Below are positions 1-8,198 of a stretch of 39,147 nt of DNA, piece by piece. Position 1 is the stretch's first letter, and the number at the start of each line of letters is the position of its first letter. The translations under genes were made by a program, and so were the position numbers. The notes below the pieces were generated by a model. The model was not told where the DNA came from, did no database searches, and saw only the letters and a program-made list of their open reading frames with translations. Source of the stretch: an uncultured Verrucomicrobiota bacterium (GTDB lineage: Bacteria > Verrucomicrobiota > Kiritimatiellia > RFP12 > UBA3636); contig CASFKR010000012.1 of assembly GCA_949295265.1 (NCBI GenBank), positions 1-39,147 of the forward strand, written 5' to 3'.

Positions 1-384
1 CCCGCCGGGGCGCCGGACTGGGTCCGCGCGCAGCTCGACGCCTTCGGCGACGCGCTTGCGGACGACCTCAATACGCCGCTCGCGTTTGCCGCCGTCTTTT
101 CGCTCATCAACGAAGGCAACCGCCGCGCCCAGGCCGGCACGCTGACGCCCGCCGAGGCCGCGGCCGCCATCGGCGCCCTGCGCCGCATGGATACCGTGCT
201 CTGCGTGCTCTCCAAGCCCGAAGCGGAAATCCCCGCCGAAGTGCAGGCGCTCGCCGATGCCCGCGCCGAAGCCCGCAAAGCGAAGAACTGGGCCGAATCC
301 GACCGCCTGCGCCAGGCCATCGCCGATGCCGGCTGGACCGTCAAGGACACCCCGCAGGGGCAGCGCCTGACGCCCTCCGCATAA
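1..384 (+). CDS. cysS: Cysteinyl-tRNA synthetase, C-terminal part (5' truncated by window)
   Basis: The frame is open from base 1 to a TAA at 382-384, giving 127 residues of a protein that starts outside the window. The visible part is the anticodon-binding helical end of CysRS. It contains the segment ALADDLNTPLAFAAVF, typical of the class Ia DALR region. Near the end it has the family's signature tail, ARAEARKAKNWAESDRLR followed by a GWTVKDTPQG stretch. CysRS charges tRNA-Cys with cysteine in the cytoplasm. The HIGH and KMSKS motifs and the zinc site would lie upstream and cannot be seen. deoC follows after 47 bases on the same strand. Identification rests on motif recognition and is strong. 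Confidence 0.93.
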   Translation, partial: PAGAPDWVRAQLDAFGDALADDLNTPLAFAAVFSLINEGNRRAQAGTLTPAEAAAAIGALRRMDTVLCVLSKPEAEIPAEVQALADARAEARKAKNWAESDRLRQAIADAGWTVKDTPQGQRLTPSA

Positions 385-431
385 CCCCCGCTCCCCGCTT
401 CTCCCGCCCACTCCTGAAAGGACGCCCCGCC

Positions 432-1097
432 ATGAAGAAAGAAGAAATCGCCGCCTGCATTGATCACACCGTCCTCGCGCCGCAAAGCCCCCGCTCCGCC
501 TTCGTCGAAGCCTGCGACTTCGCCATCGCGCATCACTGCGCCTCCGTCTGCATTTGCCCGTTCTTCGTGCGCGAATGCTCCGACCGGCTGCGCGGCTCCG
601 GCGTCAAGACGTGCACCGTCATCGGCTTTCCTCACGGCACGCATACGACCGATGCGAAGGTCTTCGAAGCCCGCATCGCCATGGAAGACGGCGCCGATGA
701 GCTCGACATGGTCGTCAACGTCGCAAAGGTCAAAGAGCATGACTGGGATTACGTCCGCACCGACATCGAGGCGGTCTGCAAAGTCGTCCACGCCGCCAAC
801 CGGCTGCTCAAGGTGATTTTCGAAACGTGCTTTCTCACGGAGGAGGAGAAAATCCGGCTCTGCGAACTCTGCACCGCCATCGGCGTGGATTTCGTCAAGA
901 CGTCCACCGGGTTCGGCACGGGCGGCGCAACGGTTGAGGACATCGCGCTCATGAAGGCGCATGTGGGCCCCAACGTGCGCATCAAGGCCTCGGGCGGCAT
1001 TCATGACGCCGCCGGGCTGCTCGCCCTGCGCGAAGCCGGCGCCACCCGCTTCGGGTGCTCCCGCACGGCCGCCATCCTCGCGGGTCTTCCGGACTGA
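432..1097 (+). CDS. deoC: Deoxyribose-phosphate aldolase
   Basis: This 221-residue protein matches the usual length of DeoC, which cleaves 2-deoxyribose-5-phosphate to glyceraldehyde-3-phosphate and acetaldehyde in deoxynucleoside salvage. All the diagnostic parts of the TIM barrel are visible: CTVIGFPHG at about 61-69, DELDMVVN with Asp92, the Schiff-base lysine Lys156 in DFVKTSTGF, and the second active-site lysine Lys185 in RIKASGGI. A GAAAGGA ribosome-binding site lies just upstream of the ATG and supports this start. The next gene begins 25 bases after the stop, so cysS-deoC and the following gene may share a transcript. No other nucleoside-catabolic gene is adjacent. Confidence 0.95.
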   Translation: MKKEEIAACIDHTVLAPQSPRSAFVEACDFAIAHHCASVCICPFFVRECSDRLRGSGVKTCTVIGFPHGTHTTDAKVFEARIAMEDGADELDMVVNVAKVKEHDWDYVRTDIEAVCKVVHAANRLLKVIFETCFLTEEEKIRLCELCTAIGVDFVKTSTGFGTGGATVEDIALMKAHVGPNVRIKASGGIHDAAGLLALREAGATRFGCSRTAAILAGLPD

Positions 1098-1122
1098 TTT
1101 TTTTTTTCGGAGGCGCGCCATC

Positions 1123-2760
1123 ATGTCGGAACTGCCAGAATTCCTGCACCTTTCAGACGAAGTCAAGGAAGCGCTCGCGGCACGCATCCGCGCGTTGCCG
1201 ATTGACTTTTTTTCGCAACGGGCGGCCTCGTCCCTTGTCAAGGGCTTCCGGGTCTCTCAAAAAACGCTCCCAACCCTGCGCCAGCGGCTCATCGACCAGC
1301 TGGACCATCCCCAATCCTTTTCGGAAAACACGGTCCGGCTGCTCCGCAGTGCGGCCCTGACGACGCAGTTCATCGTCCCCATCTCCGAGGAGGTTCTGAC
1401 CGACAGGGACGGCTTCAACGTGTTGTGCCAGGCCTTCGGCGGCGCCAACCTTGTCGCGGCCATGCTCTTTGACACGCGCGACGCGGTCCGTGAAAAAGCC
1501 AAAGAGGCCATGCTGGCCGGCAAACTTCCGGCGCAGGTGGAAGGCAAAAAGCGTCTGGAAGCCCTGAAAAAAGTCCTGGCTCCGTTTGTCGCCTTCTTCT
1601 CCAAAGAGGTTGTCCGTCCATGGGTGGACGCCAGGAAAGCCGAGGAGGCGGAAGAAGGGACGGAGGCGGAAGACGGGGAGCTGGATGAGGCGCTCAAACA
1701 GACGGGCGATGAAAAATTCAGGGCGAAAATCCGCACGCTCCAGCGGCGGCTGGAAACGGCGGAAAAGGAGCGCCGGGAAGCCTTAACCGCGCAACGGACG
1801 GCCGAAGACGCGCTGAAAAAGGCGGAAAAGGCGCGCGACGCGGCCGAGACCAGGGTACAGGAGCTCCAGGGAACGCTCATGGAAACGGAGCGCAAGCTTG
1901 ACGCCGCCCTTCGCGATGCCGAACACACGCGCAAGCTGGCCGCCGAGGAAGAGCAGCGCCACAACGCGGTCAAGGAGGATCTCCTTGCGCAGATCAGCCG
2001 GGCGCGGGCGGAAAACGCCGCACAGAAACAGGCGATGACGGGCTTCGCCTCCCTGGCGGGTGTCGAGCGGCTGCGCAACGACCGCGACCGCTATCGCAAG
2101 GCGTACGAAGCGCTCCGTTCGGCGCTGGACGCGCTGGCCGGCATTCCACCGGAAATGCCGGACCCCGAGGCGGAGATCGTCCCGCCCGCTCCCGTGGAAA
2201 TGCCGCCGGATGCGGATGTCGCGGAGGCGGAAGAAGAGAACTTCGAGTCGCTCCTTTCGTCCCACCTGCCGCAGAAGCGCATGCGGCGCGACCCGCTGCA
2301 GCTGCTCACCGCGCTCTCCGGCGTCTCTCTCCGCGACGATGCGCGAATCCTCTTCCTGATTGACGGACATAATTTCGTCAACACGCGTCCGGATTACGTC
2401 GAGCGCATCCCCAAAATGTCCCACGAGGACCTCCGCAAGCACTTCCAGCGGGAATTGCGCGCCCTTGCCGATGCCTGCCCCCAGTGCGAAATTCATCTCG
2501 TCTGGGACGGCAGCGCCATCTCGGACCAGAATTTCGGACCCCGTTTCAAAATCAGCTATTCCGGCGGTCAGGGTGAGCACCGCGCCGACCGGCGGATTAC
2601 GCGATACCTGTCGTATCTGGAACAGCGTCCCTCCGGCGAAAAAGTCTTCGTCGTCACCGCCGACATCGAACTGCGCAACGATTCCGCCCGGCATGGTGCC
2701 GCCCTGCTTTATCCGGACGACCTCGCGGAGCTTCTCTCCGCCACCCGGCCGGAGCCCTGA
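1123..2760 (+). CDS. Coiled-coil protein with C-terminal NYN (PIN-like) nuclease domain
   Basis: The protein has 545 residues. The ATG at 1123 is preferred because CGGAGG sits about 9 bases upstream, although the frame is open further back into deoC. Residues 1-170 form an unrecognised helical domain. About 175-340 is highly charged, K/E/R-rich and heptad-like, probably a long coiled coil. An acidic, proline-rich linker follows. Residues 407-540 resemble the NYN/YacP fold: LFLIDGHN with Asp414, HRADRRI with Asp489, and VVTADIELR with Asp514. These fit the acidic triad of PIN-like ribonucleases. Known NYN proteins act in RNA processing or decay. The substrate here is unknown, and the N-terminal domain with coiled coil suggests an oligomeric or scaffolded form. 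A run of ten T residues lies between deoC and the ribosome-binding site. Confidence 0.75.
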   Translation: MSELPEFLHLSDEVKEALAARIRALPIDFFSQRAASSLVKGFRVSQKTLPTLRQRLIDQLDHPQSFSENTVRLLRSAALTTQFIVPISEEVLTDRDGFNVLCQAFGGANLVAAMLFDTRDAVREKAKEAMLAGKLPAQVEGKKRLEALKKVLAPFVAFFSKEVVRPWVDARKAEEAEEGTEAEDGELDEALKQTGDEKFRAKIRTLQRRLETAEKERREALTAQRTAEDALKKAEKARDAAETRVQELQGTLMETERKLDAALRDAEHTRKLAAEEEQRHNAVKEDLLAQISRARAENAAQKQAMTGFASLAGVERLRNDRDRYRKAYEALRSALDALAGIPPEMPDPEAEIVPPAPVEMPPDADVAEAEEENFESLLSSHLPQKRMRRDPLQLLTALSGVSLRDDARILFLIDGHNFVNTRPDYVERIPKMSHEDLRKHFQRELRALADACPQCEIHLVWDGSAISDQNFGPRFKISYSGGQGEHRADRRITRYLSYLEQRPSGEKVFVVTADIELRNDSARHGAALLYPDDLAELLSATRPEP

Positions 2761-2915
2761 CGGCCCCGCCGCCGCGCGCACAGGCTTCGTTACGTTGGCT
2801 TTGCAGCGGGGGGTTTCCGCCGGAAACCGGGTTCAACCGGACACGTGAAAAGCGTGACTTTTCCGGCGTTTTTCAGTATGCTTGCGACAGATTTCAGCGC
2901 AACTTTTCCTTGACC

Positions 2916-4547
2916 ATGCGGCACGCTTCGACAGTTCTTCTTCCCGGCCTCATCGCCCTGGCGGCTCTGCTCGCCGGGTGCGGTCCACAACAGGGCACGC
3001 CCCGCTCTCAGGACATCCTTCTGGTGACCGTCGAGGGAAATATCCCCGCACCGGACGACGGCCGCGAGTACCTGCCGCGCACGCTCGTCCCCGTCTCGCC
3101 GGAGACGCTCCCGTCGGCCGCTTCCGTGCTGACGGGTCTTTTCCCGCCGCAGCACGGGCTCCGCGTGGATGGCGTCGGCCGCCTCGCCGACGATACACCG
3201 ACGCTCGCGACGCGCCTCCGCGAGCGCGGCTACGAAACCGCCGCCTTCCTCTCGAGCGTTGCGCTGGCGCCGACGCACGGCCTCGAGCGCGGATTCTCCG
3301 TGTACGACGTCGCCATCGCCCCCTCCAACACGGCGACCCGCTTTCTGCGGACGGCGGATGAAATCGTCGACGCCGCACTTGCCTACCTCGACGGACCGCA
3401 GACGCCCGACCCCGCCAAGCCGCGTTTCCTGTGGCTCCACCTGAGCCCCTACGCCGGCAGCACCCACACCAACACCGCAGCCGCCGCCCAGGCGTCCGCC
3501 GCGCTCGCGCGCCTCACGCCGCGCTTTGCCAAAGACGCGCAAATTCTCATCGTTCCCCTCTTCGGGCTTGGGCTCGACGTCGATTTCCGCGGGCTCACGC
3601 TCACCGATCCGGAGCTGCCTTCGCGCGCCTTCCTTTCCGGCGCGAAAGCCGTTCCGCTCGGCGTTGCCGAAATTCCCTTTGCCGCAGGGGTGGAACAGGC
3701 CCCGCCGCCCGGGCGCTACACCGAATCGCTCGTGCCGTGGTACGCCTTCCGGTTGCCGCCGCTGGAAGCGCGGCAGGGCGACGGCGTGAGCACCCTCTCC
3801 GTCCTGCAGGGGCTCGCACCCGTCCGCCCGCTGCCGCTCGCACACCAGAGCGCCGCCCTCATCCTGCGCGCCAACGGTCACCTCGGCGAGGGGCTCGTTC
3901 CGCCCTACACCAACGGGGCCGCCCGCGCCGCTCTCACGACCGACGATTTCGCCCGCATCAACCGCGCCCGCACCGCCATGCTCGCACTCAGCCAGAATGC
4001 GACCAACCGCACGGCGTTGCTCAAAAACCTCGTCGAAACCGACCCGGAGGTCCCCCTCTTCTATCAGTGGCTCGGCGAGTCGCTCCTGCTCGACCGCGAC
4101 ATCACCTCCGCCTGCAACGCCTTCCAGAAAGCTTCCGAATACGGCTACAACATGGTGCTCGCCAACCGCCTCCAGTCCCAGTGCCATGCGATGATCGGCA
4201 ACGTGCCCGCCGCCATCGAACGCGCCGAAACCGCCTTCATGCTCAACGAGGACGACCCCCTCACCCGGCGCGAACTCAGCCGCCTCCTGCTGCGGACCGG
4301 CGCCGCCCTCATTCAAAACCGCGATTTCAAAACCGCCGAAAGCTGCCTGACCCGCTCCCACCTGCTCGAACCCGGCAGTCCGCTCGTGCAGACCGAACTC
4401 GCCATCCTCCAGCTCGCAACCGGGCAGACCAATGCCGCGCTTTCGCACCTCAAAGAGGCGCTCCGCCTGAACCCCGGCGACAAACGCGCCACGGCACTGC
4501 TCAACGCCCTTTCCGCCGCCGGAGCGCCGCAACCCCCGGCACCGTAA
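2916..4547 (+). CDS. Lipoprotein: degenerate sulfatase-like domain plus TPR repeats
   Basis: The product has 543 residues from the ATG at 2916; a TTG two codons earlier is also possible. Residues 1-22 are a lipoprotein signal ending in LLAG/Cys22, so the protein should be lipid-anchored outside the cytoplasm. Residues about 33-260 follow the alkaline-phosphatase/sulfatase layout, with TLPSAASVLTGLFPPQHGLR at 64-83, TPTLATRLRERGYETAAF at about 94-111, and a later LWLHLSP strand. The metal-binding signature that normally opens the domain (a DTLRAD-like motif) is absent, and the usual DHGE segment reads PLFGLGL, so catalysis looks lost. About 340-535 is a helical tract with TPR-like repeats, for example AALSHLKEALRLNPGD. 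The function is unknown; a binding or scaffold role is inference. Confidence 0.7.
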   Translation: MRHASTVLLPGLIALAALLAGCGPQQGTPRSQDILLVTVEGNIPAPDDGREYLPRTLVPVSPETLPSAASVLTGLFPPQHGLRVDGVGRLADDTPTLATRLRERGYETAAFLSSVALAPTHGLERGFSVYDVAIAPSNTATRFLRTADEIVDAALAYLDGPQTPDPAKPRFLWLHLSPYAGSTHTNTAAAAQASAALARLTPRFAKDAQILIVPLFGLGLDVDFRGLTLTDPELPSRAFLSGAKAVPLGVAEIPFAAGVEQAPPPGRYTESLVPWYAFRLPPLEARQGDGVSTLSVLQGLAPVRPLPLAHQSAALILRANGHLGEGLVPPYTNGAARAALTTDDFARINRARTAMLALSQNATNRTALLKNLVETDPEVPLFYQWLGESLLLDRDITSACNAFQKASEYGYNMVLANRLQSQCHAMIGNVPAAIERAETAFMLNEDDPLTRRELSRLLLRTGAALIQNRDFKTAESCLTRSHLLEPGSPLVQTELAILQLATGQTNAALSHLKEALRLNPGDKRATALLNALSAAGAPQPPAP

Positions 4548-4595
4548 CGTCTTCTTTTCTCCCTGCCTCACCTCCCCGACCGTTTGCCCAACGCC

Positions 4596-5501
4596 ATGAC
4601 GCTTTCCGAAGAGATTCTCACCCTCAAAAAAGAATGCGGTGCCGTCATTCTTGCGCACAATTACTGCTCCGATGAGGTGCAGGACGTCGCCGACTTCGTC
4701 GGGGACTCCCTCCAGCTCTCGATCAAGGCGCGCGACGTCGCGGCTCCGGTCATCGTCTTCTGCGGCGTCCGCTTCATGGCGGAGACGGCGAAGATTCTTT
4801 CGCCCGGCTCCACCGTGCTGCACCCGGTTCCGGATGCGGGCTGCCCGATGGCGGAAATGGCTACGGCGGAAGCCGTACGCGAATTCCGCGCCGCACATCC
4901 CGACCACATCCTCGTCGCCTACGTCAACTCGACGGCCGAAACCAAGGCGGAAGTCGATATCTGCGTCACCTCTGCCAATGCGGAACGCATCGTCGCCTCC
5001 CTGCCCGCAGACCGTCCGGTGCTCTTCCTGCCCGACCGCAATCTCGGCGCCAACGTCGCCAAAAATCTCGGGCGCGCCATTGACCTCTGGCCCGGATACT
5101 GCCCCATCCACGACCGCATCACTGTCGAAAGCGTTCAGGCCGCAAAAGCCGCGCATCCGAATGCCCTGTTCCTGTGCCATCCGGAATGCCGTCCGGAAGT
5201 CGTCGCGCTGGCCGACCATGCCCTCTCGACGGGCGGGATGCTCCGCTTCATCGCCGACGCGCCCGAAACCGAGTTCATCATCGGGACGGAGAGCGGCATT
5301 CTGCACCGGCTCTCGCTCGATGCGGCGGGCAAAAAACTCTACCCGCTCGCGCCGCTCCCGGTCTGCCACGACATGAAGAAGATTTCGCTGGAAGACGTCC
5401 TGCAGGCGTTGCGCACGCGCACGCCCGTTATTGAGCTGCCCGCCGACGTCATTGAAAAGGCCCGGCGGCCCATCGAGCGCATGCTCGCCGTCCACGACTG
5501 A
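4596..5501 (+). CDS. nadA: Quinolinate synthase (iron-sulfur)
   Basis: The protein has 301 residues from the ATG at 4596; an in-frame TTG at 4584 adds four residues without better support. NadA condenses iminoaspartate with dihydroxyacetone phosphate to quinolinate for NAD synthesis and needs an oxygen-sensitive [4Fe-4S] cluster. The family pattern is complete: AHNYCSDEVQDVADFVGDS at about 20-38, FMAETAK at about 60-66, YVNSTAETKAE at about 109-119, SANA at about 126-129 and HPEC at 195-198. Cysteines 83, 169 and 257 stand where the three cluster ligands are expected. nadB and nadC are not in the window. The gene is followed by a GC-rich gap and a convergent regulator. Confidence 0.95.
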   Translation: MTLSEEILTLKKECGAVILAHNYCSDEVQDVADFVGDSLQLSIKARDVAAPVIVFCGVRFMAETAKILSPGSTVLHPVPDAGCPMAEMATAEAVREFRAAHPDHILVAYVNSTAETKAEVDICVTSANAERIVASLPADRPVLFLPDRNLGANVAKNLGRAIDLWPGYCPIHDRITVESVQAAKAAHPNALFLCHPECRPEVVALADHALSTGGMLRFIADAPETEFIIGTESGILHRLSLDAAGKKLYPLAPLPVCHDMKKISLEDVLQALRTRTPVIELPADVIEKARRPIERMLAVHD

Positions 5502-5665
5502 CCCGCCTCCTCCGCGCCTGCGTGGCAGGGGCGTGTCCGCGCCGTGGCACCGCCGCGCCCTCCCCGCTCGCCGGCTTTGCTGCGCAGGCTTCGCAGCTAT
5601 CTGGGGCCTCTGGGAGTGCCGCGCCGGCTTCACTGCGCGCCCGCCACTCCGGGAGAACCTGCAAA

Positions 5666-6874
5666 TCAGCGCGTGTTGAGGAAGTCGCGCGGAGACTGCC
5701 CGTAGCGTCGGCGGAAGAGGCGCCCCATGTGCGAGAGATCGGCAAAGCCGCACGCCGCCGCAATCTGCGTGAGCGGTATCGTCCCGGCTTCCATCAGCTC
5801 CCGGGCGCGCCGCAGCCGCGCCTCCCGGATTTCCGCCGCCACCGTGCGCCCGGCATAGCGCTGGAAACGCCGGTCCAGCGTGCGGCGCGACATCGCATGG
5901 CGCGAAAGCGCCGCCGTCAGGTCCGTCTCGCCCCGCCCGACCGCCGCCTCGATTTCGCGGCACACGGTGGCGACGATGCCCTCGCCGTACAGCCGCGTCT
6001 CTGTGGAGGCGCGCGCCACCACGCCGTACGGCGTCACCAGTTCCGGCTGCCGGATTTCGCGCCCGGCAAAAAGCGCCTCCAGACGCTCCGCCGCACGGAA
6101 GGTCGCAACCGGAACCCGCGTCTCCACACTGCTGATCGGCACGGGGCTCACCAGACACAGCAGCGCGTGGTTCCCGACGCCCAGCACCGCGATTTCCTGC
6201 GGAATGCGGCGCCCCTCCCGGAGGCTGGCGTCGATGATGCGCTTGGCCAGGGCGTCATGCGCAGCCAAGATGGCCGTGCCTGTCGGCAGGCTCCGCACCA
6301 GCCGCCGCAGCCGTCCGTCCGCAGCGGGACCGAACTGCCAGTGCGCCACATCCGAAAAGGGGAAGGAATACACGGCGCACGAAACGCCCGCCCCGGCCAG
6401 TCTGCGCTCAAATCCCTGTCTGCGGCGGTCGCTCCAGTTTGTTCCGACGCCGCAGAAAACGCACCGCCGGAACCCCTGCCGCAAAAAGAAGTCCGCGCCG
6501 CAGGCGCCGATGGCGACGTCGTCCACCATCACATCCTCCGGACGGCGCAGGTCCGGCTGCAACAGCCGCACATACGGGATTCCCTCCCGCCGCAGAACCG
6601 GCTCCTGCGATTCCCCGCCGACAGCCAGCAGCACCCCGTCGGTGCGGTTGCGCTTCAGCCATGCCCGCGTATACCGGAAGCCCGCCTGCCGCAGCGAAAA
6701 GCGCCAGCCCGGATGCTTTTTGCCGAAGGCCACCAGCCCCTCCACGACGCGCGTTTCCAGCAGCGGAGCCGCGCCCAGATAGAGATCGACGGAACGGACC
6801 GTCTGCGCCTCCATTTCGCGCCCGCGTTCGCGGACCGGAGGACCCGGCCGTTGCGTTTTTCCGCTTCGATTCAT
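5666..6874 (-). CDS. XylR-like AraC-family regulator (sugar-binding domain plus AraC HTH)
   Basis: The product has 402 residues if it starts at 6874. Residues about 35-270 resemble a LacI/periplasmic-binding-protein sugar sensor, with segments GVLLAVGGESQEP, DVAIGACGADFFLRQGFRRCVF, AHDALAKRI, and EIAVLGVGNHALLCLVSPVPISSVE near the end. About 290-400 is a two-helix-turn-helix AraC domain, with SRRTLDRRFQRYAGRTVAAEIREARLRRA and the closing AACGFADLSHMGRLFRRRYGQSPRDF. This order matches XylR-type activators that sense a sugar and activate catabolic genes. It is divergent from the dehydratase at 6999, the likely target. The start is uncertain: another Met at 6814 is possible. The ATG at 6874 lies where the predicted promoter would begin its transcript. 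Confidence 0.85.
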   Translation of the reverse strand: MNRSGKTQRPGPPVRERGREMEAQTVRSVDLYLGAAPLLETRVVEGLVAFGKKHPGWRFSLRQAGFRYTRAWLKRNRTDGVLLAVGGESQEPVLRREGIPYVRLLQPDLRRPEDVMVDDVAIGACGADFFLRQGFRRCVFCGVGTNWSDRRRQGFERRLAGAGVSCAVYSFPFSDVAHWQFGPAADGRLRRLVRSLPTGTAILAAHDALAKRIIDASLREGRRIPQEIAVLGVGNHALLCLVSPVPISSVETRVPVATFRAAERLEALFAGREIRQPELVTPYGVVARASTETRLYGEGIVATVCREIEAAVGRGETDLTAALSRHAMSRRTLDRRFQRYAGRTVAAEIREARLRRARELMEAGTIPLTQIAAACGFADLSHMGRLFRRRYGQSPRDFLNTR

Positions 6875-6880
6875 GTCAAA

Positions 6881-6909
6881 AATATTCTGTTTTTCTCTCA
6901 CTTTGTCAA
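6881..6909 (-). promoter_or_regulatory. Sigma-70-like promoter of the XylR-like regulator
   Basis: On the minus strand TTGACA (6909-6904) is followed by a 17-base spacer and AATATT (6886-6881). The -35 is a perfect consensus, the spacing is ideal and the -10 matches 4 of 6. The expected transcription start is at about 6874, which coincides with the first base of the ATG chosen for the regulator. This would give a leaderless message. The promoter lies in the 124-base divergent gap shared with the dehydratase. Confidence 0.6.
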
Positions 6910-6998
6910 ATCTGTTCTAGCCGCCGCGCTGCCCGCTCCGTCAGAATATACGCGAACACCCACCCGGACAGCCCTGCCGTCAAACCCCTTGCAGATGC

Positions 6999-8189
6999 AT
7001 GAAAATCACCGGAATTAAAACCTTTGTCTGCGATGTCTACCGCACCAATTGGGTTCTGCTCAAAGTCATGACCGATGAAGGTCTCTACGGCGTCGGCGAA
7101 GCCACGCTCGAACACCGCGAGCTCACCGTGGAACAGGCCGTCAAAGAACTGGAGCGCTACATCGTCGGAAAAGATCCCCACAACATCGAGCAATTCTGGC
7201 ACGAGAATTATCGCGATGCCTACTGGCGGGGCGGTCCCGTGCTGACGTCCGCGCTTTCCGGCGTGGAAATGGCGCTCTGGGACATCAAGGGCAAGGCCCT
7301 GGGCGTTCCCGTGTACCAGCTGCTGGGCGGCAAGGTCCGCGATTCGATTCCTTGCTACGCGAATGCGTGGTTTGTCGGCGCCAAAAAGCCGGAAGAATTC
7401 GCCGCGAAAGCCGCGCAAGCCGTCAAAGGCGGTTTCACGGCGCTCAAGTGGGACCCGTTCGGCTCCGCCTGGCTGAGCCTCACGGGCGAAGAATTCGCCA
7501 CGGCGATGGATTGCATCGCGGCGGTCCGCGACGCCGTGGGACCCACCGTCAAGCTGCTCATTGAAGGGCACGGCCGCTTCGATGTGCCGACCGCCATCAA
7601 GATCGGCCGCGCCATTGAACGCTACGATATCGAGTGGTTCGAAGAGCCGGTGCCGCCCTGCGACTGCGACGCTCTCCTCGAGGTCAAGCGCCGCACCAAT
7701 GTGTGCATTGCCGCGGGCGAGCGCCTCTACACGCGCTGGGATTTCCGCGATGTCATCGAGAAGCACGCGGTCGACTATCTCCAGCCCGACCTCTCGCACA
7801 CGGGCGGCATCCTGGAGCTGCGCAAAATCGCAGCCATGGCGGAATGCCACTTCCTGCCGGTCTGCCCGCACAACCCCATCGGCGCCATCACCAATGCGGC
7901 CACGCTCCAGATTGCAGCCTGCACGCCCAACTTCCACATTCTCGAAACCATGTTCAACGATGTGGATTACCGCGCGACGCTCACCACCGAGCAGAGCACG
8001 CTGGAAAACGGCCGGATGAAGATTCCGGACCGCCCCGGTCTGGGCATCGACATCAACGAAGAGGCGCTTCAGTCCCACCCCTACACGCCGCACAATCTGC
8101 GCCACTACAACGGCAATCTCACCATGATCCGCCCGACGTCCGCCACCGGTTGGTTCGGCGATGCGGAGGCTCCGACCCCCAACGCCTGA
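6999..8189 (+). CDS. Enolase-superfamily (mandelate racemase/muconate lactonizing) sugar-acid dehydratase
   Basis: The protein has 396 residues. An N-terminal capping domain (1 to about 115) is followed by the metal-binding barrel. The three magnesium ligands appear to be Glu189 in LLIEGHGRF, Glu215 in WFEEP and Glu241 in AAGERL, each 26 residues apart. His191 lies two residues after the first ligand and His291 fifty after the third. As I remember the families, this spacing matches galactonate- and mannonate-dehydratase-type members, in which those histidines act as acid and base. The likely reaction is dehydration of an aldonate to a 2-keto-3-deoxy acid. The exact sugar acid cannot be read from the sequence, so no symbol is given. 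The SDR starts 10 bases after the stop, and the divergent XylR-like gene is the probable regulator. No strong ribosome-binding site precedes the ATG. Confidence 0.85.
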   Translation: MKITGIKTFVCDVYRTNWVLLKVMTDEGLYGVGEATLEHRELTVEQAVKELERYIVGKDPHNIEQFWHENYRDAYWRGGPVLTSALSGVEMALWDIKGKALGVPVYQLLGGKVRDSIPCYANAWFVGAKKPEEFAAKAAQAVKGGFTALKWDPFGSAWLSLTGEEFATAMDCIAAVRDAVGPTVKLLIEGHGRFDVPTAIKIGRAIERYDIEWFEEPVPPCDCDALLEVKRRTNVCIAAGERLYTRWDFRDVIEKHAVDYLQPDLSHTGGILELRKIAAMAECHFLPVCPHNPIGAITNAATLQIAACTPNFHILETMFNDVDYRATLTTEQSTLENGRMKIPDRPGLGIDINEEALQSHPYTPHNLRHYNGNLTMIRPTSATGWFGDAEAPTPNA

Positions 8190-8198
8190 CACCCGCCC

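Noticed and set aside
2790-6158. Minus-strand frame of over 1100 codons opposite the lipoprotein and nadA genes
   Set aside because: Shadow of the plus-strand genes, Gly/Arg-rich, with no recognisable domain.
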